Source: Nitrospira sp. (lineage in GTDB: Bacteria; Nitrospirota; Nitrospiria; Nitrospirales; Nitrospiraceae). From it: DNA of 64,000 nt. This document shows, piece after piece, positions 24,053-32,875 of the stretch; the first letter of the stretch is position 1; the number at the start of each line of letters is the position of its first letter. Location: the NCBI GenBank assembly GCA_037045225.1, contig JBAOHZ010000009.1:2170001-2234000 (forward strand), given 5' to 3'. Made by a program: the position numbers and the translations under genes. The notes beneath the pieces are model-generated. The model did not search any database, was not told where the DNA came from, and was given only the letters and a program-made list of their open reading frames with translations.

Positions 24053-24839
24053 TTTTCGCTGACGAGTTGGTCGAGGTGTCTTTTAGCACGGGGAGCAGAC
24101 TCCTGAGCACGTTCTCGACCACGATACGATACCCGTCCCCTGTCGGGTGAATGCCGTCGGCTTGATTGAGCGACTTCTCCCCTCCTACGCCCTCAAGTAG
24201 AAATGGGATGAGTGGAAGCCCATGGAGCTGCGCGAGATCCCGATACATTGCTTCGAATCGAGCGGTATATTCTTCGCCGTAATTTGGGGGGAGCTTCATT
24301 CCCGCCAAGATCACTTGCACGCGGGCGTCCTGTAACTGTCTGATGATCGCGTCGAGGTGTGATCGGGTTTCAGGCAGACCGAGGCCGCGCAGTCCGTCAT
24401 TCCCGCCCAACTCGAGAATTACCACCCGTGGCTTGCCGGCAAGGACCCAAGAAACACGGCGAAGTCCTCCTGCTGACGTGTCCCCACTGACCCCCGCATT
24501 GAGTACCTGGTAGTGATAGCCCAGGGCATCGAGTTGTTTCTGAAGCTGGGTAGGGTACGACTGCTCCGGGATGACTCCTAGGCCGGCGGTCAAGCTGTCT
24601 CCAAACGCGATGATACGGGGCCGATTGTCAGCCGGCGGGATTGATGTCGCCGGAGGCGTTTCGCGGAGAGGTGTCCGCTCGGAGGAGGGGGGAGTTGCGG
24701 GTGCAAGGTTGTCGGCTGAGGAAGAAGCCGTGGGCGTACTTGATTGATCGCATCCTGATAGTCCGCCGAGGATCAGTGCCAGGAGGCAGGCCGTTCCCTG
24801 GCGCACGACAAAATTCAAACGCTCCGAGCAGGTCAGCAT
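24039..24839 (-). CDS. tesA: TesA-like arylesterase / lysophospholipase, SGNH hydrolase lipoprotein
   Basis: A 266-residue SGNH/GDSL hydrolase. Block I is A-F-G-D-S-L-T-A-G with the nucleophile Ser82, block II is N-A-G-V-S-G-D, block III is G-G-N-D-G-L, and block V is D-G-I-H-P with the Asp and His of the triad. E. coli TesA is a periplasmic thioesterase/protease I/lysophospholipase. Here the N-terminus has a lipobox L-S-G-C (Cys30) after the ATG at 24839, so this one is probably membrane-anchored, followed by a Pro/Ser/Thr linker of ~40 residues. A start at 24896 is possible but would abut the divergent ABC gene. The divergent arrangement with ybbA-ybbP is the same as in E. coli. Confidence 0.85.
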   Translation of the reverse strand: MLTCSERLNFVVRQGTACLLALILGGLSGCDQSSTPTASSSADNLAPATPPSSERTPLRETPPATSIPPADNRPRIIAFGDSLTAGLGVIPEQSYPTQLQKQLDALGYHYQVLNAGVSGDTSAGGLRRVSWVLAGKPRVVILELGGNDGLRGLGLPETRSHLDAIIRQLQDARVQVILAGMKLPPNYGEEYTARFEAMYRDLAQLHGLPLIPFLLEGVGGEKSLNQADGIHPTGDGYRIVVENVLRSLLPVLKDTSTNSSAKKKKT

Positions 24840-24847
24840 CTGTACAG

Positions 24848-24853
24848 TATAAT
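24848..24853 (+). promoter_or_regulatory. Candidate -10 element for ybbA-ybbP
   Basis: A perfect TATAAT lies 44 bases upstream of the ybbA start on the plus strand. No good -35 is seen at 17 bases upstream. The overlapping minus-strand sequence also reads as a weak -10, so the short divergent region may drive both directions. Confidence 0.35.
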
Positions 24854-24897
24854 ATGAAATCGTATTGCGGGTACTCCATTGAGGAATCCTCCACACT

Positions 24898-25602
24898 ATG
24901 ATTGCGACTCAACAGGTAACGATGCAGCTGGACGCAGGTGGTCAGACGGTGACCATTCTTGATGATGTCACGATAGAGATTCCGGAAAAGCAAACGGTGG
25001 CGATTATCGGCCCTTCCGGGAGCGGCAAATCCACGCTATTGGGCCTGATTGCGGGGCTCGACAGACCGACATCCGGCACTATTTGGCTGAACGGGGTCGA
25101 GATTACGGCGCTCGGCGAGCAGGCGATGGCACGACTGCGCCTGGCCAATGTCGGGTATATTTTTCAATCGTTTCATCTGATTCCCACGCTCACGGCGTTG
25201 GAGAATGTCTCGATCCCGCTTGAACTTGCGGGTGATTCACAGGCTCCGAAGCGAGCGGCGGAATTGCTGCATGCGGTCGGGTTGGGACATCGACTGTCGC
25301 ACTATCCGGTCCAGCTTTCGGGGGGAGAGCAACAACGGGTTGCCGTGGCGCGCGCGTTTGCCTGTCGCCCGCCGATTCTCTTGGCCGATGAGCCTACCGG
25401 CAATCTGGATTCCTCCACAGGCCAGCAGGTGATTGAATTGATCATGGCCTTACACCGCGATGCCGGGACGACTCTGGTCTTAGTCACCCACGACCGGCAC
25501 TTGGCCGCATCCATGGAACGTGTGATCACGCTCCGGGATGGACGGGTGGAGTCAGATCACCTCGCGTCACTTCACCATAGGACACCTGACCTCGAAGCAT
25601 GA
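24898..25602 (+). CDS. ybbA: ABC transporter ATPase, YbbA/LolD type
   Basis: A 234-residue ATP-binding protein. Walker A is GPSGSGKST at 38-46, followed by the Q-loop I-F-Q-S-F-H-L-I-P, the signature L-S-G-G-E-Q-Q-R-V-A, Walker B I-L-L-A-D-E-P-T-G-N-L-D and the switch His in V-T-H-D. These features and the length match the MacB/LolD/YbbA subfamily, which powers mechanotransmission-type permeases rather than substrate channels. Its stop overlaps the start of the FtsX-type permease by 4 bases (ATGA), giving translational coupling. The divergent tesA neighbour repeats the E. coli tesA-ybbA-ybbP order, so this is called YbbA rather than LolD. Confidence 0.92.
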   Translation: MIATQQVTMQLDAGGQTVTILDDVTIEIPEKQTVAIIGPSGSGKSTLLGLIAGLDRPTSGTIWLNGVEITALGEQAMARLRLANVGYIFQSFHLIPTLTALENVSIPLELAGDSQAPKRAAELLHAVGLGHRLSHYPVQLSGGEQQRVAVARAFACRPPILLADEPTGNLDSSTGQQVIELIMALHRDAGTTLVLVTHDRHLAASMERVITLRDGRVESDHLASLHHRTPDLEA

Positions 25603-28271
25603 TTCCCTTTTGGCTCATGATGGCCTGGCGGGAACTCCGTTCGGCCTGGCGACACTTTCTGTATTTTCTCGGCTGCATTGCCTTGGGAGTCGGGGCGGTT
25701 GTCGGGGTGTCTCTCTTTTCTAGTAATGTTGAGCGAGCAGTTCTGAAAGAAGCGCGCGGCCTGCTGGGTGGGGACCTGGAGATTCGCCTGTCCAGACCTG
25801 TTAGTGAGGCAGGGTCGCTCGTCCTTCAGCGCCTCGCAGCGCGCGGGATTCAGCGCACACGAGTGAGTGAGTTGGTCGCGATGGTGGCTCGAGTTGATCG
25901 CGCCCAGGGCGCGGAAAATGTGACGCAGTTGGTCGAATTGAAAGCAGTCGAATCAGGCTATCCTCTGTACGGAACTGTACGGGTTGATCCTGATCAACCC
26001 CTGCTGGAACTCTTGCATCAGGCCGGAACGAGCTGTCGGGAAGCTTGCCATGGAGCCGTGGTTCAGGAAAGTCTGCTGATTCGTTTGGGGCTGGTCGTGG
26101 GTGATGCGATCAAGATCGGACAAGCGTCATTCCGGATTACCGGCGTCATTCACACCGAGCCGGATCGAATGGCGAATATGTTCAGCTTGGGGCCGCGGGT
26201 CCTGGTTTCCCAAGATGGTCTCCTGGCTGCCGACCTTGTTAAGCCGGGAAGTCGTCTTCGCGAACGGCATCTCCTCAAGTTGCCCGCTTCCATGGCCCTG
26301 ACCCCGCTGCTCCATGAGCTCCGCGGCCGCCTTTCCGCGGAGTCCGCACGGCTCTCTTCCTATCGGGATGCGCAGCCACAGCTCAAGCAGTTTCTCGATC
26401 AGCTGTCTCGGTACTTGGGGCTGGTGGGATTGACGGCGTTGTTTGTTGGCGGGATTGGCGTGGCTCTGTCGATTCAGGCGTTCGTTCGGGAAAAGCTTCA
26501 GTCGATTGCGATCCTAAAGACACTGGGCGCGGATACACAGACCATCATCTATTCGTATCTGGGGCAGGCGGTTGGATTGGGGGTGCTGGGCAGCGCGGTC
26601 GGTATTGGAATAGGACTCCTGCTGCAAGCTGTGTTGCCGCAGGCGGTCTCCACCGTGCTCGCGACGGATGTCCTGCAGCAGGTGGAGTTTACCTCCGTGC
26701 TGTCGTGGACGGCGCTGGCGCCGCTTGCGAAGGGATTGGGCTTAGGGGTACTGACCACGCTGCTGTTTAGTCTGTGGCCGCTCCTGACGATTCGAACCAT
26801 CAAGCCGGCGGTCATCTTCAGGCGTGAAGTGGAGGGCGCACTCCGCCCTGCTGGTCGCCACGACGCATCGGTCTGGGCCCGGGCCGTACGGCTGATTACT
26901 GCCGATCCCGTTCGTGCCATCGCCGCGACCGGTATCGGACTTGGCCTGGCAGGGCTTTCGGTGTGGCAGGCCGGGTCACTGACGATCGGAGGTCTCTTCA
27001 TCGGTGGGCTCTTGGTCGCTGTGGTGGCGTTAACCGTGACCGCGAAGGCACTCCTCTTCGGGATACGGGCATTGCCCAGCCCGCGTGCACTTTCTCTGCG
27101 ACAGGCTCTCGGCAACATTCACCGCCCGGGGGGGCAAACCCTTGGAGTGATGGTCTCCATCGGTGTTGGCGTCATGGTCATTCTCGCGATCGCGTTGCTG
27201 GAACAAGCCTTGGTGCGTCAAGTCGGCGAGAACCGACCGAACGATTCGCCGACCTTCTTTTTTGTCGATATTCAGCCGGATCAAGCTGAGGGGTTCTCTA
27301 CCTTGATTCACCGGCGCACCGGCGATGCGGTTCCTGATCTGACTCCGCTGGTGCGCTCTCGATTGCATGCGATCAATGGGCAGGCGGTTACGGCTGAGCG
27401 GGAGTCCGAACAGGAGGACCAGCCCGGTCAATCGCGAGAAGAGAAGCGGAAGAATTGGTATGTGAATCGTGAGTATGTGCTGACCTTTCTGGATCAACTG
27501 CCTAAAGACAATACAATTGTCAAAGGCACCTGGTGGAAGACGGGGCAAGTATTCGCGCGCCCGCAGGTGTCCGTCGAAGAAGAGGCGGCAAAGAGCCTTG
27601 GCATTGATGTGGGCACCACTCTGGACCTCAATATCCAGGGAACGATCATGCGGGCTGAGGTGAGTAGTATCAGAAAGGTCGAATGGGGCAATTTCTCCAC
27701 GAATTTTTATATGATTTTTTCACCGGGCGCATTGGATGGCGCGCCGATGACCTATGTCGCGACGGTGCGGGTGTCCCCACAGGATGAAGTGGCGCTTCAA
27801 TCGGCTGTGGTCGCCGCCTTTCCCAATGTGACGGCCATTAACATCGGCGAAGTGTTAAGCAGTTTCGCGCGGGTGCTCGACCGTCTCTCTCTGGCGATTC
27901 GTGCGGTGGCTCTATTTTGCCTGTTGGCCGGGGCTCTGGTCATGTCGGCGGCCCTGGCGGCCACGCGGTATCGTCGTCTCTATGAGGCGGTGATTCTCAA
28001 AGCGCTCGGCGGGACCCGTACGTTGATTGCCCGGTCGTTTGCAGCGGAATATGCCCTATTGGGTTGTGTGGCGGGGGTGATCGGCGTCGGTCTGGCCAGT
28101 CTCTTTTCGTGGGCGATTCTGCGCTATATCCTGGAATTGCCCTGGTCGCTGGAACCCTCGTTGCTGGGCATCGGGCTGGGTTGCACCATCATGCTCACCC
28201 TGGTCGTAGGATTCCTCAGTACCTACCGCTTGCTCGGACAGCCTCCGTTGAGCGTGCTCCGGCACGAGTGA
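25599..28271 (+). CDS. ybbP: FtsX-type ABC transporter permease, YbbP
   Basis: An 890-residue permease. One helix near residue 20 (L-Y-F-L-G-C-I-A-L-G-V-G-A) is followed by a large extracytoplasmic domain, then helices at ~265-290, 305-340 and 365-395. There is a second middle membrane group (~445-510), another periplasmic domain, and three C-terminal helices in FtsX-domain style (S-A-A-L-A-A-T-R-Y-R-R-L-Y-E-A, then I-L-K-A-L-G-G-T-R). Two FtsX domains in one chain fit YbbP, which works as a pair with YbbA. It overlaps ybbA by 4 bases. Substrate is unknown in general; a role with the divergent lysophospholipase/thioesterase TesA is inferred from conserved linkage. Confidence 0.9.
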   Translation: MIPFWLMMAWRELRSAWRHFLYFLGCIALGVGAVVGVSLFSSNVERAVLKEARGLLGGDLEIRLSRPVSEAGSLVLQRLAARGIQRTRVSELVAMVARVDRAQGAENVTQLVELKAVESGYPLYGTVRVDPDQPLLELLHQAGTSCREACHGAVVQESLLIRLGLVVGDAIKIGQASFRITGVIHTEPDRMANMFSLGPRVLVSQDGLLAADLVKPGSRLRERHLLKLPASMALTPLLHELRGRLSAESARLSSYRDAQPQLKQFLDQLSRYLGLVGLTALFVGGIGVALSIQAFVREKLQSIAILKTLGADTQTIIYSYLGQAVGLGVLGSAVGIGIGLLLQAVLPQAVSTVLATDVLQQVEFTSVLSWTALAPLAKGLGLGVLTTLLFSLWPLLTIRTIKPAVIFRREVEGALRPAGRHDASVWARAVRLITADPVRAIAATGIGLGLAGLSVWQAGSLTIGGLFIGGLLVAVVALTVTAKALLFGIRALPSPRALSLRQALGNIHRPGGQTLGVMVSIGVGVMVILAIALLEQALVRQVGENRPNDSPTFFFVDIQPDQAEGFSTLIHRRTGDAVPDLTPLVRSRLHAINGQAVTAERESEQEDQPGQSREEKRKNWYVNREYVLTFLDQLPKDNTIVKGTWWKTGQVFARPQVSVEEEAAKSLGIDVGTTLDLNIQGTIMRAEVSSIRKVEWGNFSTNFYMIFSPGALDGAPMTYVATVRVSPQDEVALQSAVVAAFPNVTAINIGEVLSSFARVLDRLSLAIRAVALFCLLAGALVMSAALAATRYRRLYEAVILKALGGTRTLIARSFAAEYALLGCVAGVIGVGLASLFSWAILRYILELPWSLEPSLLGIGLGCTIMLTLVVGFLSTYRLLGQPPLSVLRHE

Positions 28272-28297
28272 CGGCCGGCGTGATGAGGTCGGCCGTC
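28270..28297. terminator. Putative terminator between convergent ybbP and the aminopeptidase gene
   Basis: GACGGCCG (28270-28277) pairs with CGGCCGTC (28290-28297) around a 12-base loop. It starts at the ybbP stop and is followed by TGTTCTC. There is no long T run, so it may be a weak or factor-assisted terminator serving both convergent genes. Confidence 0.4.
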
Positions 28298-28305
28298 TGT
28301 TCTCG

Positions 28306-30885
28306 CTATACCGCCGGCCGTGCCAGCGCTGTGCGAATGGCGTCGCGGTCGCGTTCCCGAAATCGCACGGCGATATGCAGTTGTTCCAGGTACTGTTCAA
28401 GAGTCTTGCCGCCCAGATCGATCTTTCGGGAGGTGAAGAACGCTCTGACGTCTCGCTCCAATTCAGGGGTTGAGAGGCCGGTGATTCCTCCGCACATGCG
28501 GCGTAGTCCACTCTTGGGAAACTGCCGGTCCATCTGTTCCCAATTACTCTTCACGAACTCCCAGGCCTTTTCCCGGATATAGACATTGTGCAGCAGGCTG
28601 CTGACGAGGAACGGTGCGTCCTGAGTGCGGATCTCGTCGGTGAGGGTTTTCGCCAGGGTGCGCTCCAGCAGAGCGGGTAGTCGGAAGGCCGCGAGGGAGA
28701 AGAGATAGCGGCGCTCTTCCTGCGGGGTGGAGGCCTTATGGAAGCGGTTGAGAAATTCCTCATAACGCGTGTCATCGCCTGTGAAGGCCAGGATGGACAC
28801 GAGTGCCGGGATGACATTGGGGTCAATCGGTCGAGTCTGTTGATGCAGGGCCGTATACGCTTCCAGCGCCTGGGTTTGGACGCTGGGGTCACGCCCCAAT
28901 GTGCCCAAGGCGCGAATCACGTCACCACGTAGTTCTTTCACCAGATCCCGCTCGTCGGCGTGCGGCGTCCATCCCAATTCCTGGAATGTCGGGGTGAGAC
29001 GATTACGTACGAAGGCGGCCAACAGCGGGCGATCCTCCTCGCTCAGCAGATGATTCATGGTGGAGAACGATCCGAGCATCACGGCCCAGACGTGGGGATC
29101 CTGTTCGCCACGGAACTGTTCGGTCAAGCTGAGATAATCGGCCGGTGTCACCATACCGGCGACGGTGGAGGCCCACGTGTCGTTCAGGAGATTAAAGCGT
29201 TCCACGGGAGCCAGGCTCTGGAGGCCGGTCTGTTGCAGGCCGTTGAGGAGCGCTGTGCTGTAGCGAACGCGGTAAAACCCATGCCCGCCCTCATTCGCCA
29301 GTATCGATGTCCAATCCTTTGGTAACGGGATGCGGCTCTCTCGATCGCTGAGCAACACGCGTTTGGTTTCAACGCCTCGCGCACTGTGGATGCGTAACTG
29401 AATCGGAACCTGCCAGAGTTGCGCAGGGGCACCGGACGATGTTGCCGCAGAGTCTTCGGCGTAAGTGAAGCGACGTTGCGTGAGGGTCAGAGTAGAAGCC
29501 GCGTCGACGGCAAGTGAGAGCAAGGGATATCCCGGCGAGAAGATCCACTCGTTCATGAGAGCCGGAACATTCTGTTGTGAGGCATGCGCGAGCGAGACCC
29601 AGAGGTCGGTGGTCTCTGCGTTCCCATAGGCATGCGTCGTCAGGTAGTGGCGGACGCCGTCCCTGAACACCGTCGGGCCGATATGCTGTTCCAGCATGCG
29701 TAGGACGGAGGCTCCCTTTTCATAGGTCAGCACGTCGAACATGGCTTCGGCTTCTTTGGGCGCGCGCACGGGAAACTCAATCGGTCTCGTACTGAGCAGG
29801 CCATCCACCGACAGGGCGGCGGCGCGTGAGGCGCCAAAGGCTGTCCAGCGTTCCCATTCCGGTTTCCAGGCATCGACCACCAGCATTTCCATAAATGTGG
29901 CGAAGGCCTCATTGAGCCAGAGCCCGTTCCACCAGGCCATGGTCACGAGGTCGCCGAACCACATGTGAGCATTTTCATGCGCGACCACATCCGCGATTCG
30001 TCCCTGCTCCGCGTGGGTGGCCGTGCGCTGGTCCAGCAGCAAGGCGGTTTCACGGAAGGTGATTGCGCCTAGATTTTCCATCGCTCCGGACGCGAAGTCG
30101 GGGATGGCAATGAGATCCAGCTTGTCGCCCGGATAGGGGATGCCGTAGTAGTCGGCGAGAAAATTCAGCGAGTAGACGGCGATGTCTTGGCCGAACGGAG
30201 TGAGGTGCTGTTTGCCGGGCACGGACCAGAGGCGGACCGGGGTTTGCTGAGCCATGGTGGGGGCTGTCGATTCGAGTTTCCCGACGATGAAGGCCACAAG
30301 ATACGTGGACATCTTCATGGATTCCGCGAAGCGCAGCACTCGCTTTCCGCCCTCTTGTCGATCGTCCACGATCCGGGTATTCGAGATGGCGGTCATCGCG
30401 GGATCGATCGCCAGGGTAACGGCGAAGACGGCCTTGAATTGAGGTTCGTCCCAACAGGGGAAGGCCCGGCGCGCGTCGGTCGCTTCGAACTGGGTTGCGG
30501 CCAGATTGTGCATGACGCCCTGCTCATCCTTGTAGCTGCTCCGATAGAACCCGCGCAATTTATCGTTCAGTATGCCGCGAAAGGCGAGGCTCAATTTCCA
30601 GGCGCCGGGTTGAATGACCGATGGAAAGGTAATGTGGCATCGCTGGTGCTCCTCGTCCATCCGCACGGTTCCGGCGCGCGGCGGCGTTCCTTCGCCGGAC
30701 AATGTCGCCGTCGAGATGTCCAATTCGGTCGCATTCAAGAGGATCTCAGTCGTCGGCTCGGTTACTGTCAGTGTGACGACCTCGTGGCCGGTGAACGAGT
30801 GTGCCTGGAGGTCCGGTTCGATACGCACGTCGTAATGAGACGGGACGATATGGCGCGGAAGTCTGTATGGATCGTGAGTCGTCAT
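28306..30885 (-). CDS. M1-family aminopeptidase
   Basis: About 859 residues from the ATG at 30885. It has the exopeptidase motif G-A-M-E-N at 267-271, the zinc site HENAH at 303-307 with the third ligand Glu326 in W-L-N-E-A-F-A, and a C-terminal ERAP1-like helical domain. M1 enzymes remove N-terminal residues from peptides. The N-terminus begins Y-R-L-P-R-H-I-V-P-S-H-Y as in puromycin-sensitive-type members, which supports this start. An in-frame ATG at 31083 overlaps the rpiA stop by 4 bases (ATGA) and would add 66 residues of low-complexity sequence. Translational coupling makes that start a real alternative. It is the last gene of the sugar-phosphate operon, with no obvious functional link. 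Confidence 0.9.
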   Translation of the reverse strand: MTTHDPYRLPRHIVPSHYDVRIEPDLQAHSFTGHEVVTLTVTEPTTEILLNATELDISTATLSGEGTPPRAGTVRMDEEHQRCHITFPSVIQPGAWKLSLAFRGILNDKLRGFYRSSYKDEQGVMHNLAATQFEATDARRAFPCWDEPQFKAVFAVTLAIDPAMTAISNTRIVDDRQEGGKRVLRFAESMKMSTYLVAFIVGKLESTAPTMAQQTPVRLWSVPGKQHLTPFGQDIAVYSLNFLADYYGIPYPGDKLDLIAIPDFASGAMENLGAITFRETALLLDQRTATHAEQGRIADVVAHENAHMWFGDLVTMAWWNGLWLNEAFATFMEMLVVDAWKPEWERWTAFGASRAAALSVDGLLSTRPIEFPVRAPKEAEAMFDVLTYEKGASVLRMLEQHIGPTVFRDGVRHYLTTHAYGNAETTDLWVSLAHASQQNVPALMNEWIFSPGYPLLSLAVDAASTLTLTQRRFTYAEDSAATSSGAPAQLWQVPIQLRIHSARGVETKRVLLSDRESRIPLPKDWTSILANEGGHGFYRVRYSTALLNGLQQTGLQSLAPVERFNLLNDTWASTVAGMVTPADYLSLTEQFRGEQDPHVWAVMLGSFSTMNHLLSEEDRPLLAAFVRNRLTPTFQELGWTPHADERDLVKELRGDVIRALGTLGRDPSVQTQALEAYTALHQQTRPIDPNVIPALVSILAFTGDDTRYEEFLNRFHKASTPQEERRYLFSLAAFRLPALLERTLAKTLTDEIRTQDAPFLVSSLLHNVYIREKAWEFVKSNWEQMDRQFPKSGLRRMCGGITGLSTPELERDVRAFFTSRKIDLGGKTLEQYLEQLHIAVRFRERDRDAIRTALARPAV

Positions 30886-31079
30886 AGATGCACCCATGGT
30901 GTGTTGATTCGACTGTCGATGGTTGTGTGGTGGATTCGGTCGGCTCCAGGCCGTAGGGACGAAGAACGATGCAGAGGCGCCGTGCCAGACTCCCAGCCAT
31001 ACCACTGCGTTGCGAAGGACTCGTGTAGCCAGTAGCGCCGCTTGTCGTCGAGTCACCGGCGGGTCGGCCCGATCGCCCT

Positions 31080-31793
31080 TCATGACTCCGCGGTAAGGGT
31101 GACGTCCGTACCCCGTGCATGACCGACGATCAGGATGCTGGTCCGTCCAATAAACAGTCCGGTTTCAACGATGCCGGGAATCTGGTTGAGTTCTATTTCG
31201 AGGGTGGCTGGATCGTTGATCTCCGGCATGTGCAGATCGAGGATCACGTGGCCTGCTTCGGTCTGGAACACGACGCCGTTTCGCTCGCGTAGGACCGCCT
31301 TGCCTCCTGAGGCTTGTTCGATGTTCCGTGCCGTGCTGCCCCATCCGAACGGTACGACTTCAATCGGCAAGGGGAAACTGCCGCCGAGCGCCGGGACGAG
31401 TTTCGTGTGGTCGACCATGACGATAAAGCGCTTGGCTGCGGCGGCCACAATTTTTTCCTTGAGCAATGCGCCTCCGCCGCCTTTCACGAGGTTCAAGGCG
31501 GGATCGACCTGGTCGGCTCCGTCGATGGCCACATCAATCATCCACGCGTTGTCGGAGTCGATGAGGGGAATGCCGGACTGCCTCGCCAAGGCCGCTGTGT
31601 CGTGGGATGTCGGTACGGCGTGGATGTTCAACCCTGCGCGGACACGCTCTCCGAGGGCGATGATCAAATGTTTCGAGGTCGTACCGGTTCCCAGCCCGAC
31701 GACCATCCCGTTGCTTACATACTCGGCGGCTTTCAGCGCCGCTCGCTTCTTTTCGGAATCGAGATCAAGTGGTGTCATGATGGATGGCTTCAT
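31080..31793 (-). CDS. rpiA: Ribose-5-phosphate isomerase A
   Basis: A 237-residue RpiA. The family motifs are V-V-G-L-G-T-G-T-T-S-K-H near residue 33, D-G-A-D-Q-V-D near 90, and K-G-G-G-G-A-L-L-K-E-K near 103 with the catalytic Glu/Lys region. It interconverts ribulose 5-phosphate and ribose 5-phosphate in the non-oxidative pentose phosphate pathway. The start overlaps the glucokinase stop by 4 bases, and the stop overlaps a possible start of the aminopeptidase gene. It is part of the pgi-pgl-glk-rpiA operon, so the set covers glucose entry and the pentose phosphate branch. Zwf and Gnd are not in this window. Confidence 0.96.
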   Translation of the reverse strand: MKPSIMTPLDLDSEKKRAALKAAEYVSNGMVVGLGTGTTSKHLIIALGERVRAGLNIHAVPTSHDTAALARQSGIPLIDSDNAWMIDVAIDGADQVDPALNLVKGGGGALLKEKIVAAAAKRFIVMVDHTKLVPALGGSFPLPIEVVPFGWGSTARNIEQASGGKAVLRERNGVVFQTEAGHVILDLHMPEINDPATLEIELNQIPGIVETGLFIGRTSILIVGHARGTDVTLTAES

Positions 31794-32875
31794 GGTGAGG
31801 TCAATGATGTGAGTTGTGCCGCCATCGAGGCGGCGCCAAGCAGGGCGGTCTTGTCGTTCATCACGATCTTCACCGGAATCTGGGTCATGATCCGTTTGTA
31901 GCGGCCCTTGTTTGTGAACCCGCGCATAAACGAACCGTCCTGTAGTTTCTTCAGCAATTTGGGCGCAATCCCCCCGGCAAGGTAGACTCCGTCGAGTGTG
32001 AGCGCCTTGAGCGCGAGGTTGCCGGCTTCGGCGCCATAAATCGAGGCAAATAAGTCCAAGGCCTGTGTGGCGATTTCGGCCTGTCCCTTGAGGCCGGCGT
32101 TGGAAATCTCGGCGGCAGGATCGCCCGCTTTGATCTTCTCCGCCAACCAGGTCGGTTCATTTTTCTTGGTGTCGCGCAGATATTCGTAAATGGCATGGAG
32201 GCCCGGCCCGGATACGATGCGTTCGTAGCTGACGTGCAAATAGCTGCCACGCAGGTGGCGCAGCAAGTCGATTTCGCTGTCGCTGTTCGGCGCAAAGTCT
32301 GTGTGCCCGCCTTCCGACGGCATGGGGCGGTAGCGGGTTCCATCCCAATAGAGAATGCATTCCCCGAGTCCGGTACCGGCCGCGATCAGGGCGAGGGCCT
32401 GCTTTTTCTTGGGTGGAGTTCCGGCGTTCAACACCGTGATCTCCTCGGCACGGAGGAGGAGGAGGCCGTGGGCGGTTGCTTCGAGGTCGTTGAGCAGTCG
32501 CACCTGAGGGATGGTGAATCGTTCCGCGAGTGCGGCGCCATCAATAACCCAGGGAAGATTGGTGGTGCGGCAACGATTATCGATCACCGGTCCCGCCACG
32601 CCGAAGCACGCCGCCGTTAATTTGATGGGTTCGGGGGGGAGCTCCGGTGTCTCCGTGTTTTCTTCTGTTGTGGCTTCAACGGGCGCATCATCAAGCTCAT
32701 CTTCTGTAGGCGGCTTGGGGAGCGGTGTACTGAGAAATTCTTCAATGATTTCTTCGAGGGTCTTATAGTCTGCGCTGTGGAAACTATCTTCGAGGATCGG
32801 CTCGACCCGTTCGGTCGTCCAATCGTAGAGCGCCAGATTGGTTTTTGTGCCTCCGATATCGCCTGCCAGGATCAT
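31790..32875 (-). CDS. glk: Glucokinase with an acidic insertion
   Basis: A 361-residue ROK-independent bacterial glucokinase (Glk family). The phosphate-binding motif is G-D-I-G-G-T-K-T-N near residue 5, followed by C-F-G-V-A-G-P-V near 92, L-L-N-D-L-E-A-T-A with the catalytic Asp near 130, and A-A-G-T-G-L-G-E. It phosphorylates glucose to glucose 6-phosphate. Compared with typical Glk proteins of ~320 residues it carries an extra Pro/Glu/Thr-rich segment at about 50-85 (T-E-D-E-L-D-D-A-P-V-E...), likely a disordered surface loop. It overlaps pgl upstream and rpiA downstream by 4 bases each, so translation is coupled along the operon. Confidence 0.93.
   Translation of the reverse strand: MILAGDIGGTKTNLALYDWTTERVEPILEDSFHSADYKTLEEIIEEFLSTPLPKPPTEDELDDAPVEATTEENTETPELPPEPIKLTAACFGVAGPVIDNRCRTTNLPWVIDGAALAERFTIPQVRLLNDLEATAHGLLLLRAEEITVLNAGTPPKKKQALALIAAGTGLGECILYWDGTRYRPMPSEGGHTDFAPNSDSEIDLLRHLRGSYLHVSYERIVSGPGLHAIYEYLRDTKKNEPTWLAEKIKAGDPAAEISNAGLKGQAEIATQALDLFASIYGAEAGNLALKALTLDGVYLAGGIAPKLLKKLQDGSFMRGFTNKGRYKRIMTQIPVKIVMNDKTALLGAASMAAQLTSLTSP

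Noticed and set aside
30885..31083. N-terminal extension of the M1 aminopeptidase coupled to rpiA by ATGA
   Set aside because: The added 66 residues are low-complexity and absent from the usual M1 N-terminus; kept only as an alternative start.
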